Made by a program: the position numbers and the translations under genes. DNA of 59,278 nt from Candidatus Intricatilinea gracilis. GTDB lineage: Bacteria; Pseudomonadota; Gammaproteobacteria; Burkholderiales; Burkholderiaceae_C. Shown piece after piece: positions 20,944-29,828 of this stretch (within the stretch, counting starts at the first letter, position 1; each line of letters begins with the position of its first letter). The stretch is taken from assembly GCA_016702605.1 (NCBI GenBank), contig JADJDQ010000011.1, positions 1 through 59,278 on the forward strand. The letters run 5' to 3'. The notes beneath the pieces were generated by a model. That model had not been told where the DNA came from, searched no databases, and worked only from the letters and a program-made list of their open reading frames with translations.

Positions 20944-22578
20944 GTGAATTCACCCAACCCCGCCCTCGTCTCGCAGCGCGCCGTGCAGCGCCTGCCGCGC
21001 CTGGCCCTGCTGCTGTTGTGTGCGGCCTATGTGCTGCCCGGCATCTTCGGCCGCGACGCCTGGAAAAACGCCGACATCATCGCGGTGGGCTACATGCGCA
21101 GCCTGGCCCAGGGCGACGCCTCGTGGTTCAGCCCGAGCATCGCCGGCCTGGTGACGGACAACGGTCTGCTGCCCTACTGGATCGGCGCGCTGAGCATGCA
21201 GGCGTTGCCCTGGCTCGACCCGAGCGTCGCCGCACGTCTGCCGTTCGCCCTGCTGCTGTCGGCCCTGCTGGCGCTGTTGTGGTACGCCGCCTATCACCTG
21301 GCGCGCACCGAAGCGGCACAGCCGCTGGCGTTCGCCTTCGGTGGCGAAGCACAGCCCACCGACTACGCCCGCGCCATTGCCGATGCCGCGTTGCTGGCGC
21401 TGATCGCCACTCTCGGCCTGCTGCAACTGGGACACGAAACCACGCCCGAGTTGGCCCAGCTTGCAGCCTGCACGCTGTATCTCTACGCGCTGGCGGTCAG
21501 TCCGTTTCGTGCCACCAAGGCGCGAATCGCCACCCTGGTCGCCCTGCCCGTGCTGGCCGCCAGTGGTGCGGCCAGTACAGCCGTCTTGCTGGGCATCGCC
21601 GGTATGGTGGTCTGCCTGAGGTCGAGCTTCGACGGCGCACGCAATCTGGCGCGCTGGATCGGCGCCTCGGCACTGCTTTCCTTGCTGGTAGCCACTGGGC
21701 TGGACGCCTGGGCCTGGCGCGTCGATCGGCCCGAAAAGGCCCTCGGCCTCGTGCGCCTGCTGATCTGGTTCCCCTGGCCGACACTGCCGCTGGCGGCGTG
21801 GACGGTCTGGCGCTGGCGCCAGCATCTGCTGCATCGGCATCTGTCGCTCCCGCTCGTCAGTGCTGGCGTGGCATTGGTCGTGAGCCTGAGCATGGGCGGC
21901 TCGGACCGTGCCCTCATGCTGGCCCTGCCCGGCCTGGCCGTGCTGGCCGCCTTTGCCCTGCCCACCTTGCAGCGCAGCGTGAGTGCGGCGATCGACTGGT
22001 TCTCGGTGTTCTTCTTCAGCCTGTGTGCACTCTCGATCTGGGTCATCTACCTGGCGATGCAGACTGGCACGCCGCCCAAGATCGCCGCCAATGTGGCGCG
22101 CCTGGCGCCGGGCTTTGTGGCCCGTTTCAGCCTGTTCGAGCTGATCGCAGCGGCGCTGGGCACCATCGCGTGGCTTTGGTTGGTGCGCTGGCGCACAGGG
22201 CGCCATCGCCATCCGCTGTGGAAAAGCATGGTGCTGCCCGCCGCCGGTGTGGCGCTCAACTGGCTGTTGCTGATGAGCTTGTGGCTGCCGCTGCTCGATT
22301 ACGCGCGCAGCTACCGGCCACTCATCGAACGCCTGTCGAACCAGTTGCCCGCCAGGGTGTGTGTGCTGGCCCCGCAACTCAGCCGCAGCCAGCTGGCCGC
22401 ACTGGAGGTCATGGGCCAGTGGCGCGTCGAACGACAAGACAGCAAGCGCTGCGACTGGCAGGTGGCCAGCGTGCCGCTGGGCAGGGAGCCGCTCGCCTTG
22501 CCTGGCTGGAGACTCGTCGTGCGCGAACGGCGCCCCGCCGACCGCGAAGAAACCCTGGTGGTCTACCGTCGGCTTTAG
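20944..22578 (+). CDS. Polytopic membrane protein, ArnT/PMT-like glycosyltransferase family
   Basis: About 544 residues with roughly ten or more membrane helices. A first helix is followed by GIFGRDAWKNADIIAVGYMRSLAQGD, an acidic periplasmic loop like the substrate-site loop of GT-C enzymes (ArnT, PMT), and a soluble C-terminal domain ends the protein. No specific sugar substrate can be inferred. The GTG start at 20944 is a guess, since the frame is open upstream through rpmE and there is no ribosome site. GTG at 20983 is an alternative. It is convergent with phoR. Confidence 0.65.
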   Translation: MNSPNPALVSQRAVQRLPRLALLLLCAAYVLPGIFGRDAWKNADIIAVGYMRSLAQGDASWFSPSIAGLVTDNGLLPYWIGALSMQALPWLDPSVAARLPFALLLSALLALLWYAAYHLARTEAAQPLAFAFGGEAQPTDYARAIADAALLALIATLGLLQLGHETTPELAQLAACTLYLYALAVSPFRATKARIATLVALPVLAASGAASTAVLLGIAGMVVCLRSSFDGARNLARWIGASALLSLLVATGLDAWAWRVDRPEKALGLVRLLIWFPWPTLPLAAWTVWRWRQHLLHRHLSLPLVSAGVALVVSLSMGGSDRALMLALPGLAVLAAFALPTLQRSVSAAIDWFSVFFFSLCALSIWVIYLAMQTGTPPKIAANVARLAPGFVARFSLFELIAAALGTIAWLWLVRWRTGRHRHPLWKSMVLPAAGVALNWLLLMSLWLPLLDYARSYRPLIERLSNQLPARVCVLAPQLSRSQLAALEVMGQWRVERQDSKRCDWQVASVPLGREPLALPGWRLVVRERRPADREETLVVYRRL

Positions 22579-22747
22579 ATCGGACCGCAGCAGTCGCCAC
22601 TGCTGGAGTGCAGGCCCGCACTGTTCGTGTCATCCATCGATCCGTCGCTCTGCTGTTGCGCGCCAAGCGGCATTCCGGTCCAGAACTACTGATGTACCGA
22701 TGTCCTGGCTCGCAGCGTCCGGGCCAGACGCCATTCGAAGTGCAGCC

Positions 22748-24130
22748 TTACACCGCTGCACCCAGTTCCGCCGAATGTTCGTGCCGCACCCGCGCCGCCG
22801 GTAGCACCATGGCGAAGGTCGAGCCCCGGCCCAGTTCGCTGCGGATCTGCAGTTCACCGCCGTGGCGCTGCACCACGTGTTTGACGATTGCCAGTCCCAG
22901 CCCGGTGCCGCCGGTGGCGCGCGAGCGGCTGCCGTCGACACGGTAGAACCGTTCGGTCAATCGGGGCAGATGTTCGGGCGCGATGCCGATGCCGCTATCG
23001 CGCACCTCGACCTGCAGGCGTCCGTCGTGGCGCGTGCGCACGGCAAAGTCGATCTGACCCTGCTCGGGGGTGTAACGCACCGCATTGCTTATCAGGTTGG
23101 CCATCGCCGAACGCAACTCACTCGTGTTGCCGGCCAGTTCGATGCCGGTCGACTCGCCGTTCCAGCTGATCTGGTGGCGACCACGTGACAGGCCTTCAGC
23201 CTCGACCCGGACCTGCCCGACCAGTTCGGCCAGATCGATCCAGCGGTCCGGCGGCGGCGGCGCACTGCCTTCGATCCGCGCCAGTGTGAGCAGGTCGTCC
23301 ACCAGCGACTGCATACGCTGCGACTGCTGGCGCATCAGCCCGATGACGCGGGCTCGTTCGGCCTCGCTCAGCGGCAGATCGGCCAGCGTGTCGACAAAAC
23401 CGACCAGCACGGTGAGGGGCGTGCGGATCTCGTGCGACACATTGGCGACGAAGTTGCGCCGCATCTCGTCGTTGCGCTGGCTGTCGGTCACGTCCTGCGA
23501 CAACACCAGGCGCAGCCCATTGGCATAGGTCACCGCCAGCACCGACAGGTTCAAGTTGCGCGCCGGTGACGGCATGACGACCGGCTCGCGTGGCTCGGCG
23601 TCGGCCGTGTCGCGAGCCGACGGTGTCAGGCTGGCCAGGTGTGCCACGAACCCGGGCGCCCGCACGAGGTTGGTGACCCGCTGGCCCAGGTCACGTTGCG
23701 GATCGAGCGCGAAATGCCCCGCCGCCACCCGACTGCACCACAGGATATGGTCGTTGGCGTCGAGCAGCAACACGCCGTTGGGTAACGCCTCGATGGCCGA
23801 CAGGAACTGCGCCAGGCGCTGCCCTTCATGCTCGACACGCCGCTCGCGTTCACGCAGCGCACCCTCGAAGCGGTACCCCAGCTCGCGCCAGAAGCCCGAT
23901 AAACGCGGCAGATCGGGCGCGTGATGCTCCGCCTTGGCCAGCCGCAGCCAGGCCTCCAGCCGTGCGATGCCCAGCACGTCGCGCACAGCCTGGATCGACA
24001 GACCGGCCACGCCACCACACCAGGCGCCGAGCAGCGGCGTACCCAGGCGCTGGCCGATCACATAACCAAGCAAGGCGCCCACGGTCGCTTCGAGTACATG
24101 GCGCACCAGACGGGCAAAAGCAGCGGACAT
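22748..24130 (-). CDS. phoR: Phosphate regulon sensor histidine kinase PhoR
   Basis: A 460-residue inner-membrane kinase. A short N-terminal membrane region (ATVGALLGYVIGQRLGTPLLGAW), a PAS-like domain (IEALPNGVLLLDANDHILWCS), then the HisKA box with the phosphorylated His in NVSHEIRTPLTVL, N box NLISNAVRYT, G1 DSGIGIAPEHLPRLTERFYRVD and G2 GGTGLGLAIVKH. It phosphorylates PhoB when phosphate is low, under control of PstSCAB-PhoU. The ATG at 24130 was chosen to start just before the membrane segment. Last gene of the pst-pho run. Confidence 0.93.
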   Translation of the reverse strand: MSAAFARLVRHVLEATVGALLGYVIGQRLGTPLLGAWCGGVAGLSIQAVRDVLGIARLEAWLRLAKAEHHAPDLPRLSGFWRELGYRFEGALRERERRVEHEGQRLAQFLSAIEALPNGVLLLDANDHILWCSRVAAGHFALDPQRDLGQRVTNLVRAPGFVAHLASLTPSARDTADAEPREPVVMPSPARNLNLSVLAVTYANGLRLVLSQDVTDSQRNDEMRRNFVANVSHEIRTPLTVLVGFVDTLADLPLSEAERARVIGLMRQQSQRMQSLVDDLLTLARIEGSAPPPPDRWIDLAELVGQVRVEAEGLSRGRHQISWNGESTGIELAGNTSELRSAMANLISNAVRYTPEQGQIDFAVRTRHDGRLQVEVRDSGIGIAPEHLPRLTERFYRVDGSRSRATGGTGLGLAIVKHVVQRHGGELQIRSELGRGSTFAMVLPAARVRHEHSAELGAAV

Positions 24131-24296
24131 CGATGAGGTCAGTGGATCAAGGGTTGAAACGCCTGCCGGGGCCCGACGAGACCGACGGCACAAGTGACAA
24201 CACCTTGACCAGGATCCAGTCGAGGCCCCGGTCGAGGCATCCGGCCGACGATCGGGCGGGCATGCGGGCGGTCAATCCAGCACATCGAGACGTTCG

Positions 24297-25002
24297 TCAG
24301 TCGCCGGCCCCGACTGCTGCACCAGCTGCCAGCCGGTAACCAGCGCCGCGCACCGTCTCGATCAGGGCACCACACTGCGCAGGCGCCAGCGCCTCGCGCA
24401 GGCGCTTGACGTGGACGTCCACCGTGCGCTCCTCGATGTAGACATGGTCACCCCAGACCCGGTCGAGCAACTGGCTGCGGCTGTGCACCCGCTCGGGGTG
24501 CGCCATCAGGAAGTGCAGCAGGCGGAATTCGGTCGGCCCGAGCTTGAGCTCGAAGTTCGCCGCGTGTCACCCGGTGAGTGGCCGGATCGAGCCGAAGGCC
24601 GGCGATCTCGATCGCCGCATCCAGTGCCTCGGGCGACTTGCGTCGCAGCACCGCCCGGATACGCGCCTGCAACTCGTTGGTCGAGAAAGGTTTGGTGAGG
24701 TAGTCGTCGGCCCCGGCGTCCAGACCAGCGATCTTGTCCGGCTCTTCGGCGCGTGCCGTGAGCATGATGATGGGCATGGCCTTGGTGCGCGCCGCACCGC
24801 GCCAGCGCCTCGCCAGCGTCAAGCCGCTCTGGTCGGGCAACATCCAGTCGAGCAGCACCAGATCGGGCAACTCGGCGTCCAGCGCTGCCTGCGCCGCCAC
24901 GGCGTCACCCGCCAGCACCACCTCGTGGCCAGCGTGACGCAGGTTCATCGCAATGAGCTCGGCGATCGCCGGCTCGTCTTCCACCACCAGGATGCGTCCC
25001 AT
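24297..25002 (-). CDS. phoB: Phosphate regulon response regulator PhoB, frameshifted
   Basis: The receiver domain is complete (acidic VVEDE, phosphorylated Asp52 in LLDWMLPD, Lys in DYLTKPF). The winged-helix DNA-binding domain continues in another frame (MAHPERVHSRSQLLDRVW, RTVDVHVKRLREAL, TVRGAGYRL). The frames join at about 24552-24555, where one extra base after GGCGAACTT disrupts what should read GEL-ELKLGPTEFRLL. The span is 3n+1 and would encode about 234 residues, normal for PhoB. A one-base sequencing error is the simplest reading; otherwise the protein is a truncated receiver with no DNA-binding domain. Confidence 0.9.
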
Positions 25003-25022
25003 GATGCTTGTGCCGCGCCTCG

Positions 25023-25730
25023 TCAGCTCACCACCGACTCGACCTTGCCGAGCGGGTTGTGGCGCACGTCGGTGCCCTTGACGATGTAGATCACCTGCTC
25101 GGCCAGGTTCTTGGCATGGTCGCCGACGCGCTCGATCGCCTTGGCCACAAACACGATGTCGATGCTCAGACTGATCGTGCGCGGGTCTTCCATCATGAAG
25201 GTGATGAGCTTGCGCATCAGGCCGTCGAACTCCTGGTCGATGGCGTTGTCCTCGCGGATCACCTGCAGCGCGAGTTGGGCATCGAGGCGGGCAAAGGCGT
25301 CGAGCGAACGGCGCAGCGACGCGGTGGCCAGGCTGGCCTCGAAGGCCAGATCGGCCAGCGGCAGACGCGACGGCACCAGCATGCCGGTGCTGACGATCTT
25401 CTGCACCGTACGCGCGATACGGGCCGCTTCATCGCCGACACGTTCGAGGTTGCCGATGGTCTTGGACACGGCGATCAGCAGGCGCAGGTCGCGGGCCGTG
25501 GGCTGGCGCCGCGCAATGATGCTCGAGAGGTCGCGGTCGATCTCGACTTCCATGCGGTTGACGCGCTCTTCGGCCACCGTGACCTCGTCGGCATAGTCGG
25601 CATTGAGTTGGGTGAGCGCCTCGACGGCGCGCACGACCTGCGACTCCACCAGTCCGCCCATTTCGAGCACACGGGTGGAGATGGCGCTGAGTTCGCTGTC
25701 GAACTGGCTGGAGAGGTGTTTGTCGGTCAT
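25023..25730 (-). CDS. phoU: Phosphate transport regulator PhoU
   Basis: A 235-residue all-helical protein made of two PhoU repeats. Each has an acidic metal-binding motif: EERVNRMEVEIDRDL with IGNLERVGDEAARIA in the first, and EDNAIDQEFDGLM with IERVGDHAKNLAE in the second. It links the Pst transporter to PhoR and restrains phosphate uptake. It starts 13 bases after pstB and ends 20 bases before phoB. Confidence 0.97.
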   Translation of the reverse strand: MTDKHLSSQFDSELSAISTRVLEMGGLVESQVVRAVEALTQLNADYADEVTVAEERVNRMEVEIDRDLSSIIARRQPTARDLRLLIAVSKTIGNLERVGDEAARIARTVQKIVSTGMLVPSRLPLADLAFEASLATASLRRSLDAFARLDAQLALQVIREDNAIDQEFDGLMRKLITFMMEDPRTISLSIDIVFVAKAIERVGDHAKNLAEQVIYIVKGTDVRHNPLGKVESVVS

Positions 25731-25743
25731 GGTGCGTCCTTGA

Positions 25744-26526
25744 TCAACCGAACCTGCCGGTGATGTAGTCCTCGGTCTCTTTCTTCTGCGGCTTCATGAA
25801 CAGCTGTTCGGTGGGCCCGAACTCGATCAGGTCGCCCAGGTACATGTAGGCGGTGTAGTCGCTGCTGCGGGCGGCTTGCTGCATGTTGTGCGTCACGATG
25901 ACCACGGTGTAGTCACCCTTGAGCTCATCGATCAGCTCCTCGATCTTGCCGGTCGAGATCGGGTCCAGCGCCGAGCAGGGTTCGTCCAGCAGCAGCACCT
26001 CGGGCTTGATGGCGATGCCGCGTGCGATACACAGCCGCTGCTGCTGACCACCTGAGAGGCCCGAGCCACTCTGGTCGAGCTTGTCCTTGACCTCGTTCCA
26101 CAGCGCTGCCTTCTTGAGCGCCCATTCGACCCGTTCGTCCATGTCGGCGCGGCTGAGCTGCTCGAACAGCTTCACACCAAAGGCGATGTTGTCGTAGATC
26201 GACATCGGAAACGGCGTGGGCTTCTGGAACACCATGCCGACCTTGGCGCGCAGCAGCGCCACGTCGAGCTGCTTGTGCAGGATGTTGGTCTCGTCCAGCA
26301 GGATCTGGCCCTCGGCGCGCTGCTCGGGGTACAGCTCGAACATGCGGTTGAAGGTGCGCAGCAGCGTGGACTTGCCGCAACCCGACGGGCCGATGAAGGC
26401 GGTGACCTTCTTCTCGGGAATCTCGAGGTTGATGCCCTTCAAGGCGCGGAACTCGCCGTAGTAGAAGTTCAGGTCACGCACCGACAGCTTGATGCGCTCG
26501 CCGGCTGAGTTTGTCCTGGTGTCCAT
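25744..26526 (-). CDS. pstB: Phosphate ABC transporter ATP-binding protein PstB
   Basis: A 260-residue ATPase with Walker A GPSGCGKST, a Q-loop in FQKPTPFPMSIYDN (the PTPFP motif is diagnostic of PstB), signature LSGGQQQRLCIARG, Walker B VLLLDEPCSALDP and the switch His in VTHNMQQA. It drives high-affinity phosphate import with PstA and PstC. It starts 24 bases after pstA. Confidence 0.98.
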   Translation of the reverse strand: MDTRTNSAGERIKLSVRDLNFYYGEFRALKGINLEIPEKKVTAFIGPSGCGKSTLLRTFNRMFELYPEQRAEGQILLDETNILHKQLDVALLRAKVGMVFQKPTPFPMSIYDNIAFGVKLFEQLSRADMDERVEWALKKAALWNEVKDKLDQSGSGLSGGQQQRLCIARGIAIKPEVLLLDEPCSALDPISTGKIEELIDELKGDYTVVIVTHNMQQAARSSDYTAYMYLGDLIEFGPTEQLFMKPQKKETEDYITGRFG

Positions 26527-26550
26527 GATGAGGTGGTTCTCTCTCGGGGG

Positions 26551-27459
26551 TCAGTGTTTGTTGCGCAAGAAGGTGCGCGCCAGGATGTTCAGAGCCAGCA
26601 CACCCACGGTGATCAGGAAGACCCCCGCCCAGGCGAGTTTTTGCCAGTTCTCGTACGGGCTCATGGCGAACTTGAAGATCGTCACCGGCAAGCTGGCCAT
26701 GGGTTCACCCAGGTTGCTGGTCCAGAACTGGTTGGACAGCGCGGTGAACAGCAGCGGCGCCGTCTCGCCCGAGATACGTGCGATGGCCAGCAACACACCG
26801 GTCAGCACACCGGCACGCGCCGACTTGAGCGTGATGGTGAGGATGAGCTTCCACTTGGGTGTGCCCAGCGCATAAGCAGCCTCGCGCAGCGCGTTGGGCA
26901 CCAGCAGCAGCATGTTCTCGGTCTGGCGGATCACCACCGGGATGACCAGCAGCGCCAGCGCCAGCACACCTGCAAAACCCGAGAAACTCTTGACCCGCGC
27001 CACCCACAGCGCATAGATGAACAGGCCGATGACGATGGACGGGGCTGAGAGCAAGATGTCGTTGATGAACCGTGTGGCGCTGCCCAGCCAGGTGCTGCGG
27101 CCGTATTCGGCCAGATAGATGCCGGCCATGATGCCCACGGGTGTGCCGATCAGGGTGGCCAGACCCACCATCAACAGCGAGCCGAAGATAGCGTTGGCCA
27201 GGCCACCCACCTCGGCTTGCGGCGGCGGCGTCATCTCGGTGAAGAGAGCCAGGTTCATGCCGCCCAGGCCCAGGCGCACGGTCTCGATCAGGATCCAGAT
27301 CAGCCACACCAGGCCGAAGGCCATGGCGGCCATCGACAGGATGAGCGCGACCTGGTTGACGCGTTTCCTGCTGTGGTGCAGCGCAAGCCGGGCCGGCGCG
27401 ATGCCGATCAGGTTGGACGATGCGTTGCTCGAGCTGGACGATGAGGCAGCGGTGTTCAT
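26551..27459 (-). CDS. pstA: Phosphate ABC transporter permease PstA
   Basis: A 302-residue permease with six helices and the EAA loop EAAYALGTPKWKLILTITL. After a Ser/Asn-rich cytoplasmic start comes the first helix (QVALILSMAAMAFGLVWLIWILIE). GGLANAIFGSLLMVGLATLIG and GIMAGIYLAEYG are PstA features. Its ATG overlaps the pstC stop by 4 bases, so the permease pair is translationally coupled. Confidence 0.97.
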   Translation of the reverse strand: MNTAASSSSSSNASSNLIGIAPARLALHHSRKRVNQVALILSMAAMAFGLVWLIWILIETVRLGLGGMNLALFTEMTPPPQAEVGGLANAIFGSLLMVGLATLIGTPVGIMAGIYLAEYGRSTWLGSATRFINDILLSAPSIVIGLFIYALWVARVKSFSGFAGVLALALLVIPVVIRQTENMLLLVPNALREAAYALGTPKWKLILTITLKSARAGVLTGVLLAIARISGETAPLLFTALSNQFWTSNLGEPMASLPVTIFKFAMSPYENWQKLAWAGVFLITVGVLALNILARTFLRNKH

Positions 27460-28487
27460 GTGCGACCTTCACCCTTCTTGAGTTGCGCCAGCATGAGCTT
27501 GGAAAAACTCAGCACGACGAAGGTGATGAAGAACAGCACCAGCCCGAGGTAGATGAGCGAGGCCTGGTGCAGGCCTTCGCCGGCTTCGGCAAACTCGTTG
27601 GCCAGCGCCGAGGTGATGGAGTTGGCCGCCTCGAACACCGACACCGAGTTGAGCTGGTTCATGTTGCCGATGACGAAGGTGACCGCCATGGTCTCGCCAA
27701 GGGCCCGGCCGAGACCCAGCATGATGCCGCCGATGACACCGGTCTTGGTGAAGGGCAGCACCACCTTGGAGACCACCTCCCAGGTGGTCGAGCCCAGCGC
27801 GTAGGCCGATTCACGCAGCATGGGCGGGGTGACTTCGAAGACGTCGCGCATCACCGCCGCGATGAACGGGATGATCATGATGGCCAGGATGATGCCGGCC
27901 GACAGGATGCCGATGCCCACCGGCGGGCCAGCCACCAGCGCGCCGAGGATGGGCACGCCGGCAAAGAGGGATTGCAGCGGGGCTTGCACATAGGTGGCCA
28001 GGATGGGGCCGAACACGAGCAGGCCCCACATGCCGTAGACGATGGAGGGCACAGCCGCCAGCAGTTCGACGGCGATGCCCAGCGGGCGCTTGAGCCAGGC
28101 GGGCGACAACTCGGTCAGGAACAGCGCGATGCCGAACGAGACGGGCACGGCGATGGCCAGCGCGATGAACGAGGTCATCAGCGTGCCGTAGATCATCACC
28201 AGGCCGCCGAACTTCTCCTGCACCGGGTCCCACTCGCTGCGCCACAGAAAGCTCAGGCCGTATTCGCGCAGCGCCGGCATGGCACCTACCACCAGTGAGC
28301 CGATGATGCCCGCCAGCAGCGCCAGGGTGATGACGGCCGAGGCGCGTGCGGCCCAGGCGAACAAGGTGTCGGCCAGGTTGCTGCGCCGGCTGCTGGCGGG
28401 CAGGGGGGCGGGGCTGCGGGCCACGCGGGTGGCACTGTCGTTCGGGCCCAGCGGGTCCGACGACGACACAGGCAGTGTGGCGGCCAT
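27456..28487 (-). CDS. pstC: Phosphate ABC transporter permease PstC
   Basis: A 343-residue permease. A cytoplasmic N-terminus of about 45 residues precedes helix 1 (AVITLALLAGIIGSLVVGAM). WDPVQEKFGGLVMIYGTLMTS, LLAAVPSIVYGMWGLLVF and the EAA-type loop ESAYALGSTTWEVVSKVVLP are typical PstC segments. It lies 112 bases downstream of pstS in the same transcript. Confidence 0.97.
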   Translation of the reverse strand: MAATLPVSSSDPLGPNDSATRVARSPAPLPASSRRSNLADTLFAWAARASAVITLALLAGIIGSLVVGAMPALREYGLSFLWRSEWDPVQEKFGGLVMIYGTLMTSFIALAIAVPVSFGIALFLTELSPAWLKRPLGIAVELLAAVPSIVYGMWGLLVFGPILATYVQAPLQSLFAGVPILGALVAGPPVGIGILSAGIILAIMIIPFIAAVMRDVFEVTPPMLRESAYALGSTTWEVVSKVVLPFTKTGVIGGIMLGLGRALGETMAVTFVIGNMNQLNSVSVFEAANSITSALANEFAEAGEGLHQASLIYLGLVLFFITFVVLSFSKLMLAQLKKGEGRT

Positions 28488-28599
28488 GTTGTTCTTTGCT
28501 CAGGTAGGTGGGGCCGATGCCGTGGCCACGCCCGCGTTCAGGGTGAGGCTGCGGGTGTGACGCCGGGCCGGGTGGTCCGGCGTCGCAGGGGGAGGCGGT

Positions 28600-29664
28600 T
28601 TACTTGAACGCGACGGGCTTGCCGCTGGTGTCCTTGACGTCACCCCAGAGCTTGCGGATCTGGGTCTTGAGCACGTCGGGCAGCGGCACGTAGTCGAGGT
28701 CGGCGGCCATGGTGTCGCCGCTGCTGTAGGCCCAGTCGAAGAACTTCAGGCTGCCGGTGGCCTGGCTGGGTTTGTCCTGGGCCTTGTGCATGAGGATGAA
28801 GGTGGCGCCGGTGAGTGGCCAGGCATCCTTGCCGGGCTGTTCGGTCAGCACCTGGTAGTAGCTCTTGCTCCAGTCGGCGCCGGCGGCGGCGGCCTTGAAG
28901 TTGGTGTCGTCGGGAGAGACGTAGTGGCCGGCGGCGTTCTTGAGCTGCACGTAGCTCATCTTGTTTTGCTTGGCGTAGGCGTATTCGACGTAGCCGATCG
29001 AATTGGGCAGACGGTTGACGAAGGCCGAGACACCTTCGTTGCCCTTGCCGCCGGCACCGGTGGGCCAGTTCAGCGACGCACCTTCACCGACCTTGGCCTT
29101 CCACTCGGCGTTCACCTTGGACAGGTAGTTGGTGAAGATGAAGCTGGTGCCCGAGCCGTCGGCGCGGCGCACCACGGCGATGGCGGCGTCGGGCAGCGGC
29201 ACGCCGGGGTTCAGGGCGGTGACGGCCGCGTCGTTCCACTTGGTGATCTTGCCCAGGTAGATGTCACCCAGTACGGCGCCGGTGAGCTTGATCTGGCCCG
29301 GGGTGATGCCCTTGATGTTGACAACGGGTACCACACCACCGATGACGGTGGGGAACTGCAGCAGGCCTTGCTTGGCCAGCTCTTCGTCCTTGAGCGGCAT
29401 GTCCGAGGCACCGAAGTCCACCGTCTTGGCCGTGATCTGCTTGATGCCCGCACCCGATCCCACCGACTGGTAGTTGACCTTCGCTCCCGTGGCCTTGTGG
29501 AAGGCATCCGCCCACTTGGCATAGATCGGGGCGGGGAAGCTGGCGCCGGCGCCGGTGACACCTTGAGCTTGGGCGGTAGTGACCGCAGCCAGGCCGAAGC
29601 TGGCAGCGCTGACCAGCAGCAGGGTCTTGATCGTGTGGGTGATGCGGGTCTGGCAGGTGGTCAT
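28600..29664 (-). CDS. pstS: Periplasmic phosphate-binding protein PstS
   Basis: A 354-residue protein. The signal peptide (HTIKTLLLVSAASFGLAAVTTAQAQ) is followed by the mature start GVTGAGASFPAPIYAKW. Phosphate-contact segments SVGSGAGIKQI, DFGASDMPL and RADGSGTSFIFTNYLSKV are present, and GNEGVSAFVNRLPNSIGYVEYAYA is standard PstS. The ATG at 29664 is preferred over an upstream GTG because AGGAA lies 5 bases before it. First gene of the pst-pho run and the only one with a clear Pho box. Confidence 0.97.
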   Translation of the reverse strand: MTTCQTRITHTIKTLLLVSAASFGLAAVTTAQAQGVTGAGASFPAPIYAKWADAFHKATGAKVNYQSVGSGAGIKQITAKTVDFGASDMPLKDEELAKQGLLQFPTVIGGVVPVVNIKGITPGQIKLTGAVLGDIYLGKITKWNDAAVTALNPGVPLPDAAIAVVRRADGSGTSFIFTNYLSKVNAEWKAKVGEGASLNWPTGAGGKGNEGVSAFVNRLPNSIGYVEYAYAKQNKMSYVQLKNAAGHYVSPDDTNFKAAAAGADWSKSYYQVLTEQPGKDAWPLTGATFILMHKAQDKPSQATGSLKFFDWAYSSGDTMAADLDYVPLPDVLKTQIRKLWGDVKDTSGKPVAFK

Positions 29665-29697
29665 CGGGTTCCTGGTCACTGTTGCTGAAGTGCCGCC

Positions 29698-29731
29698 ATG
29701 CTAGGGATGGTTTGTGACACTTTGATGGCAA
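29698..29731 (-). promoter_or_regulatory. Pho box and -10 of the pstS promoter
   Basis: On the minus strand, 29731-29712 reads TTGCCATCAAAGTGTCACAA, matching 15 of 20 positions of the Pho box CTGTCATAAATCTGTCACAA, including all eight of the final TGTCACAA. TAGCAT (29703-29698, 4/6) sits 8 bases downstream as -10, in the position expected when the Pho box replaces the -35. Confidence 0.75.
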
Positions 29732-29828
29732 CCCGTCAACCCGGAACCCGAGGTGGTGGCGCTGCGGCCCACCACTTGACCGCGCCGAGCCCGCCTTCGA
29801 TCGGCGGTTGGCGGCCAGGTGGTGTGGC

